Below are positions 25,910 to 35,000 of a stretch of 64,000 bases of DNA, piece by piece. Made by a program: the position numbers and the translations under genes. Each line of letters opens with the position of its first letter. Position 1 is the stretch's first letter. The notes beneath the pieces were generated by a model. It was not told the DNA's origin and searched no databases. It was given only the letters and a program-made list of their open reading frames with translations. Origin of the DNA: Pararhizobium qamdonense (lineage in GTDB: Bacteria; Pseudomonadota; Alphaproteobacteria; Rhizobiales; Rhizobiaceae); assembly GCF_029277445.1 (NCBI RefSeq), contig NZ_CP119566.1, positions 696,501 to 760,500 of the forward strand, given 5' to 3'.

Positions 25910-25955
25910 CAAAAAAGCGCTGGACCAACTTCGCAGTTGGCCCAGCGCTCTATTA
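25910..25955 (-). terminator. Shared terminator between acvB and the convergent small gene
   Basis: AGCGCTGGACCAACT pairs with AGTTGGCCCAGCGCT around a TCGC loop (25916-25949) with one mismatch. On the minus strand the stem is followed by TTTTTT (AAAAAA at 25910-25915 on plus), a good terminator for the minus-strand gene. On the plus strand the tail is only TCTATTAAAA, so termination of acvB here is less certain. Confidence 0.8.
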
Positions 25956-25978
25956 AAAACTGTCGTCTGCTGTCGACG

Positions 25979-26602
<624 letters not shown>

Positions 26603-27082
26603 TCAGGCTGCGACGTCGTCCAACTCGCGATCCTTGAACATGCGGGCAAGGTTCAGGAAGCAGATCATGCCGGTTTCGTTGGCGATGATGCCTTCCGCAT
26701 AGCTCTTGTCGAAGGATGTGGTGATTTCCGGAACCGGCTGCACCTGGTCACCGCGAACGGTCAGGATGTCGGAGACGCGGTCGACGACGAGGCCGATAAC
26801 CATGTTGTGGACCTCGGCAACGACGATGGCGCTGCGCTCGTTGGCAACCGTGCTCTTCATGCCGAGCTTATGGGCAAGGTCGATGATCGGAATGACGGTG
26901 CCGCGCAGGTTCATGACGCCGAGAACGTCGGCCGGCGAATGCGGGATCGGGGTGGAGGGCGCCCAGCCGCGGATTTCGCGGATCGTCGTGGTCTTCACGC
27001 AGAATTCCTGATCGTGAAGACGGAAGGCGATGATCTCGAGTGTTTCGTGACCAAAGGTACCTGTAGAGATCGTAGTGTTCAT
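26603..27082 (-). CDS. cheW: Chemotaxis coupling protein CheW
   Basis: A 159-residue CheW-domain adaptor linking receptors to CheA. Typical segments are EIIAFRLHDQEFCVKTTTIR, the VLGVMNLRGTVIPIIDL core and the closing GIIANETGMICFLNLARMF. It starts at ATG 27082, which shares one base with the stop of the upstream chemoreceptor (TGATG), with GGGAAG just upstream. No cheA or other che gene is in the window, so this is an accessory receptor-coupler pair outside any main chemotaxis operon seen here. Confidence 0.93.
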   Translation of the reverse strand: MNTTISTGTFGHETLEIIAFRLHDQEFCVKTTTIREIRGWAPSTPIPHSPADVLGVMNLRGTVIPIIDLAHKLGMKSTVANERSAIVVAEVHNMVIGLVVDRVSDILTVRGDQVQPVPEITTSFDKSYAEGIIANETGMICFLNLARMFKDRELDDVAA

Positions 27083-28872
27083 CAAAATTCTTCCCAGCTA
27101 TCCCGATTGGCGGCAACTGCCATGTTTGAACTAAAGGCCTTCGCTACCCGGTTGGCCATGGTTCGGGCCGGGGAAGCGACCGGTTTTGCGTCCTGCCGCG
27201 CTGTCGCCAAGCGACCCTGCGATGCCTCGCCGACCTTGAACTGGCTGAGCAGACTGAAAAGACTGTCCGCTTCCTTTGCCAAGGCATGGCTGGCAGCCGT
27301 GGATTGCTCGACCATTGCTGCATTCTGCTGTGTACCTTGGTCCATTGTATTCACAGCCAGGTTAATTTCTTTCAAACCGGTCGCCTGTTCTTTCGCACCT
27401 TCGACAATCGCGGTCACATTGGTATTGATCTGATGCACCTGCGCCAGGATTTCCTCCAGCGCCTTGCCGGCCTGGCCGACGAGGGAGACGCCGGTTTTCA
27501 CCTGATCGCTGGAGGTGGTGATCAGGCTCTTGATCTCCTTGGCTGCTTTTGCCGAGCGCTGGGCAAGTTCGCGCACTTCCTGCGCCACCACCGCAAAGCC
27601 CTTGCCGGCATCGCCGGCGCGGGCCGCCTCGACGCCGGCATTCAGCGCAAGCAGGTTGGTCTGGAAGGCGATCTCGTCGATGACGCCGATAATGCTGGAA
27701 ATCTCGCGCGAGGAGTTTTCGATCCTGCCCATCGCCTCGACGGCATTTTGCACCACAGCGCTGGAGCGCTCGGCGCCGAGCTTGGTCTGTGCCACCAGCG
27801 TGCCTGCCTCTTCGGCGCGGCGGCTGCTGTCTGCCACCGTCGTGGTGATCTGTTCGAGGGCTGCGGCAGTTTCCTCGATCGATGCTGCCTGCTGTTCGGT
27901 ACGCTTTGAAAGATCCACGGCCGCATTGTGGATCTCGCTCGATCCGGCAGTGATCGCCTGCGCATTGGTGCCAACGGCGCGCATGGCCTGTTTCAGCTTG
28001 TCGATGGACTCGTTGAAGCTGATACGCAGGTTTTCGAGCGCCGGGATGAATTGCCGGTCGAGATGCTGATCGAGATTGCCCTCGGCCAGATCCTTCAGCG
28101 CGCCTGCCAGTTCTTGGCTGTTGTTGACGCGGCCGGTCACGTCGGTGGCGAACTTGACCACTTTCACGACCGATCCATTCAGGCCGAAGATTGGATTGTA
28201 GCTTGCCTGGATCCAGACCTGCCTGCCGCCCTGACCGATCCGCTTGAATTCGTCGGCAATGAACTCGCCGGTGCGCAGCTTGGCCCAGAAGTCCCTGTAT
28301 GCGTCACTGCGGCTATAGGTGGGCTCGCAGAACATGCTGTGATGCTTGCCCTGGATGTCCGAGAGTTTGTAGCCGAGCGTGGCCAGAAAATTCTCGTTCG
28401 CGCTCAGGATATCGCCGTTCGGGGTGAATTCGATGACGGCCTGGGCGCGCGAGATCGCATCGATCTTGCCGGCATCCTCGGCGTTTTTCAGTTTTGCTTC
28501 GGTGACGTCGGTTGCAAACTTGATGATCTTGTAGGGTTTTCCTCCCCGGAAGACGGGATTGTAGGATGCCTCGATCCAGATTTCCCGGCCACCTTTTCCG
28601 ATGCGCTTATATTGGCGGCGATCGAACTCGCCACGGGCAAGCCGCTGCCAGAACTGGCTGTACTCGGGGCTAACCGCATCGGCCGGATCGACAAAGATGC
28701 GGTGGTGCTGGCCGATAATCTCGGAGAGGCCGTATCCCAGGGTTTTGCAGAAGTTCTCGTTGGCTGTCAGAATCTTTCCCTGCAGATCGAACTCAATGAT
28801 GGCCTGCGATCGCTGCATCGCAGACAGGATTGCCTTGGCATCGCGGCCGAAAGGCGATGGGAAACTGCTCAT
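27082..28872 (-). CDS. Soluble methyl-accepting chemotaxis protein with two PAS domains
   Basis: 596 residues with no membrane helix, so a cytoplasmic receptor. PAS1 (about 15-130) and PAS2 (about 140-252) are repeats of each other (WIEASYNPVFRGG and WIQASYNPIFGLN). They are followed by a HAMP-like stretch (about 255-310) and the signalling coiled coil with hairpin tip EIAFQTNLLALNAGVEAARA. The protein ends in SWEEF, a pentapeptide of the xWxxF type used to tether CheR/CheB. Such PAS receptors often sense redox state or oxygen through bound FAD or haem, but no ligand is evident. Upstream partner of cheW. Confidence 0.93.
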   Translation of the reverse strand: MSSFPSPFGRDAKAILSAMQRSQAIIEFDLQGKILTANENFCKTLGYGLSEIIGQHHRIFVDPADAVSPEYSQFWQRLARGEFDRRQYKRIGKGGREIWIEASYNPVFRGGKPYKIIKFATDVTEAKLKNAEDAGKIDAISRAQAVIEFTPNGDILSANENFLATLGYKLSDIQGKHHSMFCEPTYSRSDAYRDFWAKLRTGEFIADEFKRIGQGGRQVWIQASYNPIFGLNGSVVKVVKFATDVTGRVNNSQELAGALKDLAEGNLDQHLDRQFIPALENLRISFNESIDKLKQAMRAVGTNAQAITAGSSEIHNAAVDLSKRTEQQAASIEETAAALEQITTTVADSSRRAEEAGTLVAQTKLGAERSSAVVQNAVEAMGRIENSSREISSIIGVIDEIAFQTNLLALNAGVEAARAGDAGKGFAVVAQEVRELAQRSAKAAKEIKSLITTSSDQVKTGVSLVGQAGKALEEILAQVHQINTNVTAIVEGAKEQATGLKEINLAVNTMDQGTQQNAAMVEQSTAASHALAKEADSLFSLLSQFKVGEASQGRLATARQDAKPVASPARTMANRVAKAFSSNMAVAANRDSWEEF

Positions 28873-29136
28873 GGCTGTCGGTCCTTATGGCACGGCGAAG
28901 CAAGGCGCGCGGATGCGCGCCGCTCGATCGGGGCGAAGTTGCGTTGCTTGGAAATGCGCACGTCTGGAACGGTACCCTCATCGTGTGAGGTCCCGTCAGG
29001 TCATGCCGGGTTACCGGCGTTGCGCGAAAGCGTCATGCCCGGTCCTGACCGGTCGCGTAGCAATATCTAGGGGTTAAAACTTGAACAGATATTTAAGATT
29101 TGGCGTTTCCCGATCAGGATCGGCAAAAATATGACA

Positions 29137-29166
29137 ATTAAAAATACCCGGCTCAACGCCGGGTAT
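29137..29166 (-). terminator. Terminator downstream of rocD
   Basis: ATACCCGGC (29144-29152) pairs with GCCGGGTAT (29158-29166) with a 5-nt loop. On the minus strand the stem is followed by TTTTTAATT. It ends the rocF-rocD transcript, 65 bp beyond the rocD stop. The rest of the gap up to the chemoreceptor start (28873-29136) shows no gene. Confidence 0.85.
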
Positions 29167-29230
29167 GGAGTGAAAATCGGGCACATTCAAAGGGTGCAGA
29201 AAGCCGCATTTTGAGGCTTTGCGCCGCCAA

Positions 29231-30436
29231 TCACTGTGCGGTGAGAACACCGGCGAATTGTTCGACAGCCCAATCCACCTGATCGGCCGTGATGACCAGC
29301 GGCGGAGCGATGCGGATCGTGTCGCCATGGGTGTCCTTGGCAAGGATGCCGCGTTCTTTCAGCGCTTCGCAATATTTGCGGGCGCCGCCGGCTTCGGGAA
29401 CCAGTTCGACGGCGAGCATCAGGCCACGGCCGCGCACCTCCTTGATGATGTTGGAGCGGATATCCTTGAGGCCCGCCTGGAAACGATCCCCCATGCGGGC
29501 GGAGTTGCCGATCATGTCTTCGTCTGTCAGTGCTTTCAGCGAGGCGCGGGCAATGGCGCAAGCCAGCGGATTGCCGCCGAAGGTCGAGCCATGCTGGCCG
29601 GGCTTCAGGACACCCAGAACCTCGGAATTGGAGAGCACAGCCGAGACCGGATAGAAGCCGCCCGAGAGCGCCTTGCCGATCAGGGTTACGTCGGCTTCGA
29701 TGCCCTCGTGTTCTTCGGCAAGCAGCTTACCGGTGCGGCCAAGGCCGGTCTGGATCTCGTCGAGGATCAGCGTAATGCCATGCTTGGAGCAGAGTGCGCG
29801 CACTTCCGGGAAATAGCCCTGCGGCGGGATCATCACGCCGGCTTCGCCCTGGATCGGCTCGATCAGGAAGGCCACGGTGTTTTCATTGATAGCAGAGCGG
29901 AAGGCTTCGATATCGCCGAACGGAACGGTCTTGAAGCCGGGCGCGAACGGGCCGAAGCCGGAGCGGGCGTCCGGATCGGTCGAGAAGCCGACAATGCCCA
30001 TGGTGCGGCCATGGAAATTGTTGGAGCAGACAATGATCTCGGCCTTGTTCTCTGCAACGCCCTTGACCTCGTAACCCCATTTACGCACCGCCTTGACGGC
30101 GGTTTCGACGGCTTCGGCACCGGAATTCATCGGCAGGATCTTGTGGCTACCGGTCAGGGCTGCCAGTTCCTCGTAGAAATGCGCGAGCTGGTCGTTGCGG
30201 AAGGCGCGTGACGTCAGCGTCAGCTTGCCTGCCTGCTCGACCATCGCGGCAAGGATCTTCGGGTGGCAATGGCCCTGGTTGACGGCGGAATAGGCCGACA
30301 GGCAGTCGAGGTAACGATTGCCGTCGAGGTCCCAGACATAAACGCCTTCGCCGCGCGACAGGACGACGTCGATCGGTTTGTAGTTATGTGCGCCCAGCCG
30401 GTATTCGGTTTCGATCAGTGCGTTGGTCGTGTTCAT
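29231..30436 (-). CDS. rocD: Ornithine aminotransferase
   Basis: A 401-residue class-III PLP aminotransferase converting ornithine and 2-oxoglutarate to glutamate semialdehyde and glutamate. Recognisable parts are the [15 protein letters not shown] segment typical of ornithine aminotransferases, [13 protein letters not shown], the cofactor-binding [11 protein letters not shown] and the Schiff-base lysine in LIGKALSGG (about residue 255). GGAGG precedes the ATG. It lies 24 bp downstream of arginase in the same transcript, completing arginine to ornithine to glutamate semialdehyde. Confidence 0.94.
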   Translation of the reverse strand: MNTTNALIETEYRLGAHNYKPIDVVLSRGEGVYVWDLDGNRYLDCLSAYSAVNQGHCHPKILAAMVEQAGKLTLTSRAFRNDQLAHFYEELAALTGSHKILPMNSGAEAVETAVKAVRKWGYEVKGVAENKAEIIVCSNNFHGRTMGIVGFSTDPDARSGFGPFAPGFKTVPFGDIEAFRSAINENTVAFLIEPIQGEAGVMIPPQGYFPEVRALCSKHGITLILDEIQTGLGRTGKLLAEEHEGIEADVTLIGKALSGGFYPVSAVLSNSEVLGVLKPGQHGSTFGGNPLACAIARASLKALTDEDMIGNSARMGDRFQAGLKDIRSNIIKEVRGRGLMLAVELVPEAGGARKYCEALKERGILAKDTHGDTIRIAPPLVITADQVDWAVEQFAGVLTAQ

Positions 30437-30460
30437 GGTTCCTCCGGTCGTTTGTTTGGG

Positions 30461-31396
30461 TCAGGCGCTACGGGTCGGGCGATCAAGGATGCGGCGGCCG
30501 AACAGGCTGGCTGTCAGTTCGACGAGGATGCGGGCGCTCTTGCCGCGATCGTCGAGGAAGGGGTTGAGCTCGACCAGATCCAGCGAGGAGACGAGGCCGC
30601 TGTCGCAGAGCATTTCCATGATCAGATGCGCTTCGCGAAAAGTCGCGCCGCCGGGAACCGTTGTGCCGACCCCGGGTGCCAGTTCGGGATCGAGAAAATC
30701 GACGTCGAGGCTGACATGCAGCAGGCCATTGGCGGCTTTGATCGTGGCGATGATCTCATGCATGATATGGGCCATGCCGGTCTCGTCGATGGCGCGCATG
30801 TCATAGACATTGACGCCATGCGCGGCGATTTCCTCGCGTTCGCGGTCATCGACCGAGCGGATACCGACCTGGAACACGTTCTTCGGATCGACCATCGGCC
30901 GGTCCTTGTCGAGGATCGGCGTGAATTCGGCCTGGCCGCAGAAGAAAGCCACCGGCATGCCGTGCATGTTGCCGGACGGCGATGTTGCGGGCGAGTTGAA
31001 ATCGGCATGGGCATCGAGCCAGAGGACGAAGAGCGGACGGCCCTGCTCCTTGGCATAGCGCGCCATGCCGGAGACCGAGCCCATCGACAGGGCATGATCG
31101 CCGCCGAGGATTACCGGGAATTTGCCGGCGCGGGCAGCCTGATGCACCGATTCATCGAGCGCGCGGGTGATGGCCGCGACGATCTGCAGATTGTTGGCTT
31201 TCGGATGATTGGGTAGATCGCGGGCAGGAAGCGGCCTCAGGTCGCCTTCGTCGGTCACGTTGTGGCCAAGGCCGGCCAGGATGGTGTCGAGACCGGCAAT
31301 GCGCAGGGCCGCCGGACCCATGGCCGCGCCGCGGCGGCCGGAGCCTTCTTCCAGTGGTGCGCCGATGAGCACAATGTTCTTGTTGGATTCAGCCAT
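30461..31396 (-). CDS. rocF: Arginase
   Basis: A 311-residue manganese ureohydrolase splitting arginine into ornithine and urea. The metal-binding motifs are complete: GGDHALS (98-104), DAHADFN (128-134) and SLDVDFLDP (about 228-236). It lacks the features of agmatinases, and pairing with ornithine aminotransferase supports arginase. Divergent from an Lrp-type regulator across a 129-bp region with a direct repeat. First gene of the operon. Confidence 0.94.
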   Translation of the reverse strand: MAESNKNIVLIGAPLEEGSGRRGAAMGPAALRIAGLDTILAGLGHNVTDEGDLRPLPARDLPNHPKANNLQIVAAITRALDESVHQAARAGKFPVILGGDHALSMGSVSGMARYAKEQGRPLFVLWLDAHADFNSPATSPSGNMHGMPVAFFCGQAEFTPILDKDRPMVDPKNVFQVGIRSVDDREREEIAAHGVNVYDMRAIDETGMAHIMHEIIATIKAANGLLHVSLDVDFLDPELAPGVGTTVPGGATFREAHLIMEMLCDSGLVSSLDLVELNPFLDDRGKSARILVELTASLFGRRILDRPTRSA

Positions 31397-31465
31397 GATC
31401 TTCCCCGCAAGTTCGCGTGATGCCGGTTTGCCCGGTTTGTGCGCGGATTATACGGGTTTGTTCGT

Positions 31466-31494
31466 TGGCAAATAGATGGAAAACTGGCAAATAG
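31466..31494. promoter_or_regulatory. Direct repeat TGGCAAATAG in the rocF / lrp-type divergent promoter region
   Basis: TGGCAAATAG occurs at 31466-31475 and 31485-31494, 19 bp apart, in an AT-rich stretch between the divergent arginase and Lrp-family genes. The position fits an operator for the adjacent regulator. Confidence 0.45.
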
Positions 31495-31525
31495 GCAGCT
31501 ATAATTGACAGTATGAGAAGCGCGA

Positions 31526-31978
31526 GTGGACAGAATGATAAGTCTCGATGATCTCGATCATTCCCTGATCAGTGCGCTGCGTCACAATGCCCGCACGCCT
31601 GTTTCCGCCCTTGCCGCGACCACCGGCGCATCACGCGCGACGGTCGCTGCCCGCATCGACCGTCTGGTGGCGTCCGGCACCATTGCCGCATTCACCATCC
31701 GGACCGGGGCGGAGCTTTCCGGCAGCGGCGTGCGCGCTATCGTCATGATCGAAATCCACGGCAAGATGGCCGACCGTGTCGCCATGCAGCTGCGCGGCCT
31801 GCCGCAGGTGCGGGCGCTTCACTCGACCAATGGCCGGTGGGATTTCATTGCGGAGCTGGAGGACAAGGATCTTGCGACATTCGACGAGACATTGCGCCTC
31901 ATCCGGCTGATCGACGGGATCAACCTCACGGAAACGAACATTCTCCTGAAGACCAGCAAGATTTCAGCAGCGGTTTAA
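31526..31978 (+). CDS. Lrp/AsnC-family regulator, probable controller of arginine catabolism
   Basis: About 150 residues with an N-terminal helix-turn-helix (LDDLDHSLISALRHNARTPV, then TGASRATVAARIDRL) and a C-terminal RAM effector domain (VRAIVMIEIHGK and the LHSTNGRWDFIAEL loop). GTG 31526 has GAGAAG at good spacing; ATG 31535 is the alternative start. Divergent from rocF, as with arginine-responsive Lrp-type activators of arginase operons. Convergent with tamB; the 17-nt hairpin GAGCGGCTTTGCCGCTC at 31992-32008 lies between the stops. Confidence 0.87.
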   Translation: MDRMISLDDLDHSLISALRHNARTPVSALAATTGASRATVAARIDRLVASGTIAAFTIRTGAELSGSGVRAIVMIEIHGKMADRVAMQLRGLPQVRALHSTNGRWDFIAELEDKDLATFDETLRLIRLIDGINLTETNILLKTSKISAAV

Positions 31979-32006
31979 TCAGTATGGTATCGAGCGGCTT
32001 TGCCGC

Positions 32007-35000
32007 TCAATATTCCTTCTCATAGAAGATACCGCCGCCAGCGCCGCTGGCGCCAGCTTCGCCGCGCAGCTTGACGCCCCGGCCGACATCGAGATTGATG
32101 ATCGCCTTGCCGCCACCGGCCTCTGCTCCCGATTGCAGTTCGAGATAGGTCCGGTCGTTGAGATACTTTCCGGCCGTCACTGTGGCGCCGCCGGTCGCGT
32201 CCGTCGAAACGTCGAGATCATCCACACCCAGCTTGTTGCGCAGCCCGCTCAAGAGCGAGTTGGAGCCACCGCCGGCCAGTTCGCTCACCGCGCTGGCGAG
32301 CTGCGCGATCTGCAGGGCCGACAGATTGGACAGCGACCGGTTGAAGATCAGCTGCGCCAGGATTTCGTCCTGCGGCAAGGCAGGCGACGAGGAGAACGTG
32401 ATGGCCGGATTGTTGGCCGGGCCGGCGACGTTGACGGTGACTGTCGTCGATCCGGCGGTGGAAGTAGCGTCGAGGTCGAGAGTGGGCACCAGATTGCCGC
32501 CGAAGCTGATCGTGCCATCGGCAAAGGTGAGACGCTTGCCGAGAATTTCCAGCCGGCCACGCCGCATTTCGAAAGCGCCGGAGACGGCGGGTTCGGCTGC
32601 GGTGCCGCGAATGGTCAGGTCGCCGCCGAGTTCGGCATCGATACCGCGTCCGCGCACAAACAGTTTGCTCGGTGCGCTGACGGCCAGATCGAAAGCAATG
32701 CCGCCGCTTTTGGTGCTGCCGCCGCTGCCCGTATCCTTGCGGACGTCCGCTTCCATCTGCCTTACCTTGGCAGGCGCGTTCTTGTGCTTGATGTCGATCT
32801 CCGACAGCGACGCGGGAAGCTTTTCCGGAATGGTGATCGCGGCCTTGCTGATCGTCACCTTGCCGCCCAGCACCGGCGTTGCGGTCAAGGAACCCGTCAA
32901 CGTCAACGCACCATCGACGCTGGCTGTGAACAGGCTGCCATCGACATAGGTTGCCTTGGCCAAGCGTATGGCAAGATTGGCCGGGAAGCCGGATCCTGGG
33001 GCGATGCCGACCGTTCCGGTGACATCGAGCGTGCCGCCGCTGGCGAGCTTGCCGGAAAGCTTCTGGATATTTGCCTGCCTGCCATCGAGCGCAACATTGG
33101 CGGTCAGATCGGTGATCGCCACATTATGCCGGACATCAACGAAGCGTGCGCCTGATGTGGAGATCGTGCCGGTAACCTGCGGTGCGGTGGCGGCACCCGT
33201 GATGGACAGATCGACATTGGCCGCGCCGGTCAGGGTGAAGCCCTGTGCGGCCAGGAGGTCTGCGGCAAGGCCGAAGGGCAGATTGCCGGATGCCTTGATG
33301 TCGAGCGGCATATTGCCGGTGATGCCGACCTTGCCGCCGGCTTTGAAGGCGAGGCCGCCTGCACCATTCAGCGTGGTGTCAAGCGTCACAACATTGTTGG
33401 CAAACTGGCCTTTCGCTGCGATATCGAGCGCGCCGACGCCAGCGGATTTCGCCTGCGCGATTGCGGCATTTGCCCAGCGCAGATCATAGGCGACGACAGG
33501 TGCTGCCGATGTTCCGGTGACATCGACCTTGCCGCTGATGGCACCATCGGCCCCGAGCGACGGCACGAATGTGTTGGCGAGGCTTGCGGGCAAAGCATTG
33601 AGGTTGACGTCGAGATCGAGCTTTTCTCCGGCCGAGCCGGTCACGGCGACCGTACCTCCGGAAGCGCCGATCGTCAGCTTCTGCAGGCTGACCCTGCCGT
33701 TCTCGATGGTGATCGTCGTTGGCGCCGACAGTTTGACCGGGATTTTTCGCGGCGCGGCGGAGAAGGACGCCAGATTGACGGTCGTTTTGCCGTTTGCCGT
33801 CTGGATATCGGCCCGCAGGTTGAGCGGCGCACCGTCATACTGGCCGTCGAGCGTCACGTCGGTCTTGCCAGCCTGCTGGGTGAAGTCGAGCTTCAGGCCG
33901 TTGACGCGGTTTTGACCCTGCGCAAAGGCCTCGACCGAGAGATTGCCCTTGATCGCCAGAGCCTTGAGGTCGGCGATCGTGATGTCTGCGACGGGCTTTG
34001 TGATAACGAGATCGCCGCGCCTGATGCCCGAACCGCTGGCTTTCAGTGCAATCGAGGTCTTGCCGCTCTCGCTGTTGATCGAAGCCGATCCGGCCAGATC
34101 GCCGGAAGCTTTCTCGCCCGCCATGGCGGCCAGCAGGCCGACATCGGGGAATGTGAAGTCGATATTGCCCTGCGGCAGGAAATCGGTGGTGAACTGGATC
34201 TTGCCGTTCAGCCTGTTGTCGCCGATCTGCACCTGCAGAACCGGAAGGCTGGTGCGGCCATTCTCGGAGACGAGGTCGGCATTGACGTTGATCGCCTGGC
34301 CGCCCAGCGCGCCGGTGGCCTTGATCTTTGCCTGCGGATTGTCCGGGTTGGCGGTCGCATCGGCGGTGAGCTGAAGGTCGCTCAGGGTCCGCCCGGCCAG
34401 CGTCGCGCCGCTGGATGTGACTTCGGCCTTGATGGCGAGATTGTCGAGCGGGCCGGTGGCATCGACCTTGAAATCGGCGATGCCACTTGCATCCGCCAGT
34501 ACCTTGCCGAGATCCGGCAGGGTGCCGGTCAAAGCGGCCGTGAGAGCGCCATCCTTGAGGCCAACGGAGCCGGCGGCCTGGATCGTACCGGAACCGACGG
34601 CCAGCCTGCTGACATCCACTGCACCATCCGCACCGGTGGTCACCATGCCGGACAATGTGATTGGGGTGTCGAACTTGGTGGAAACGGATGTGGGAAGGCC
34701 GGCCGGGAGAATGGAGAGGTTGAACCCGGCATTCAGCGACTTTGCAGCAATCTCGTACGCGCCGTTGACCGTGCCGCCAAGATGGTTGCTGTCGATGGTA
34801 ACGGGATCAAAGCCGATCCGGTTCGGAGACACATCGAGAACGGTTTCGACCTTCAACGGTCCTTTCACCAGACGGTCGAGATCGGCGCTCGTCAGTTGCG
34901 TATTGCCGGTCTCGATGCGGGTGTTGATCAGGCCGGTCTGGGTCGACAAGTTGAAGGCGTCGCTGCGAGCCGTCAGCCTGATCGCTTCGATGCGGCCTTG

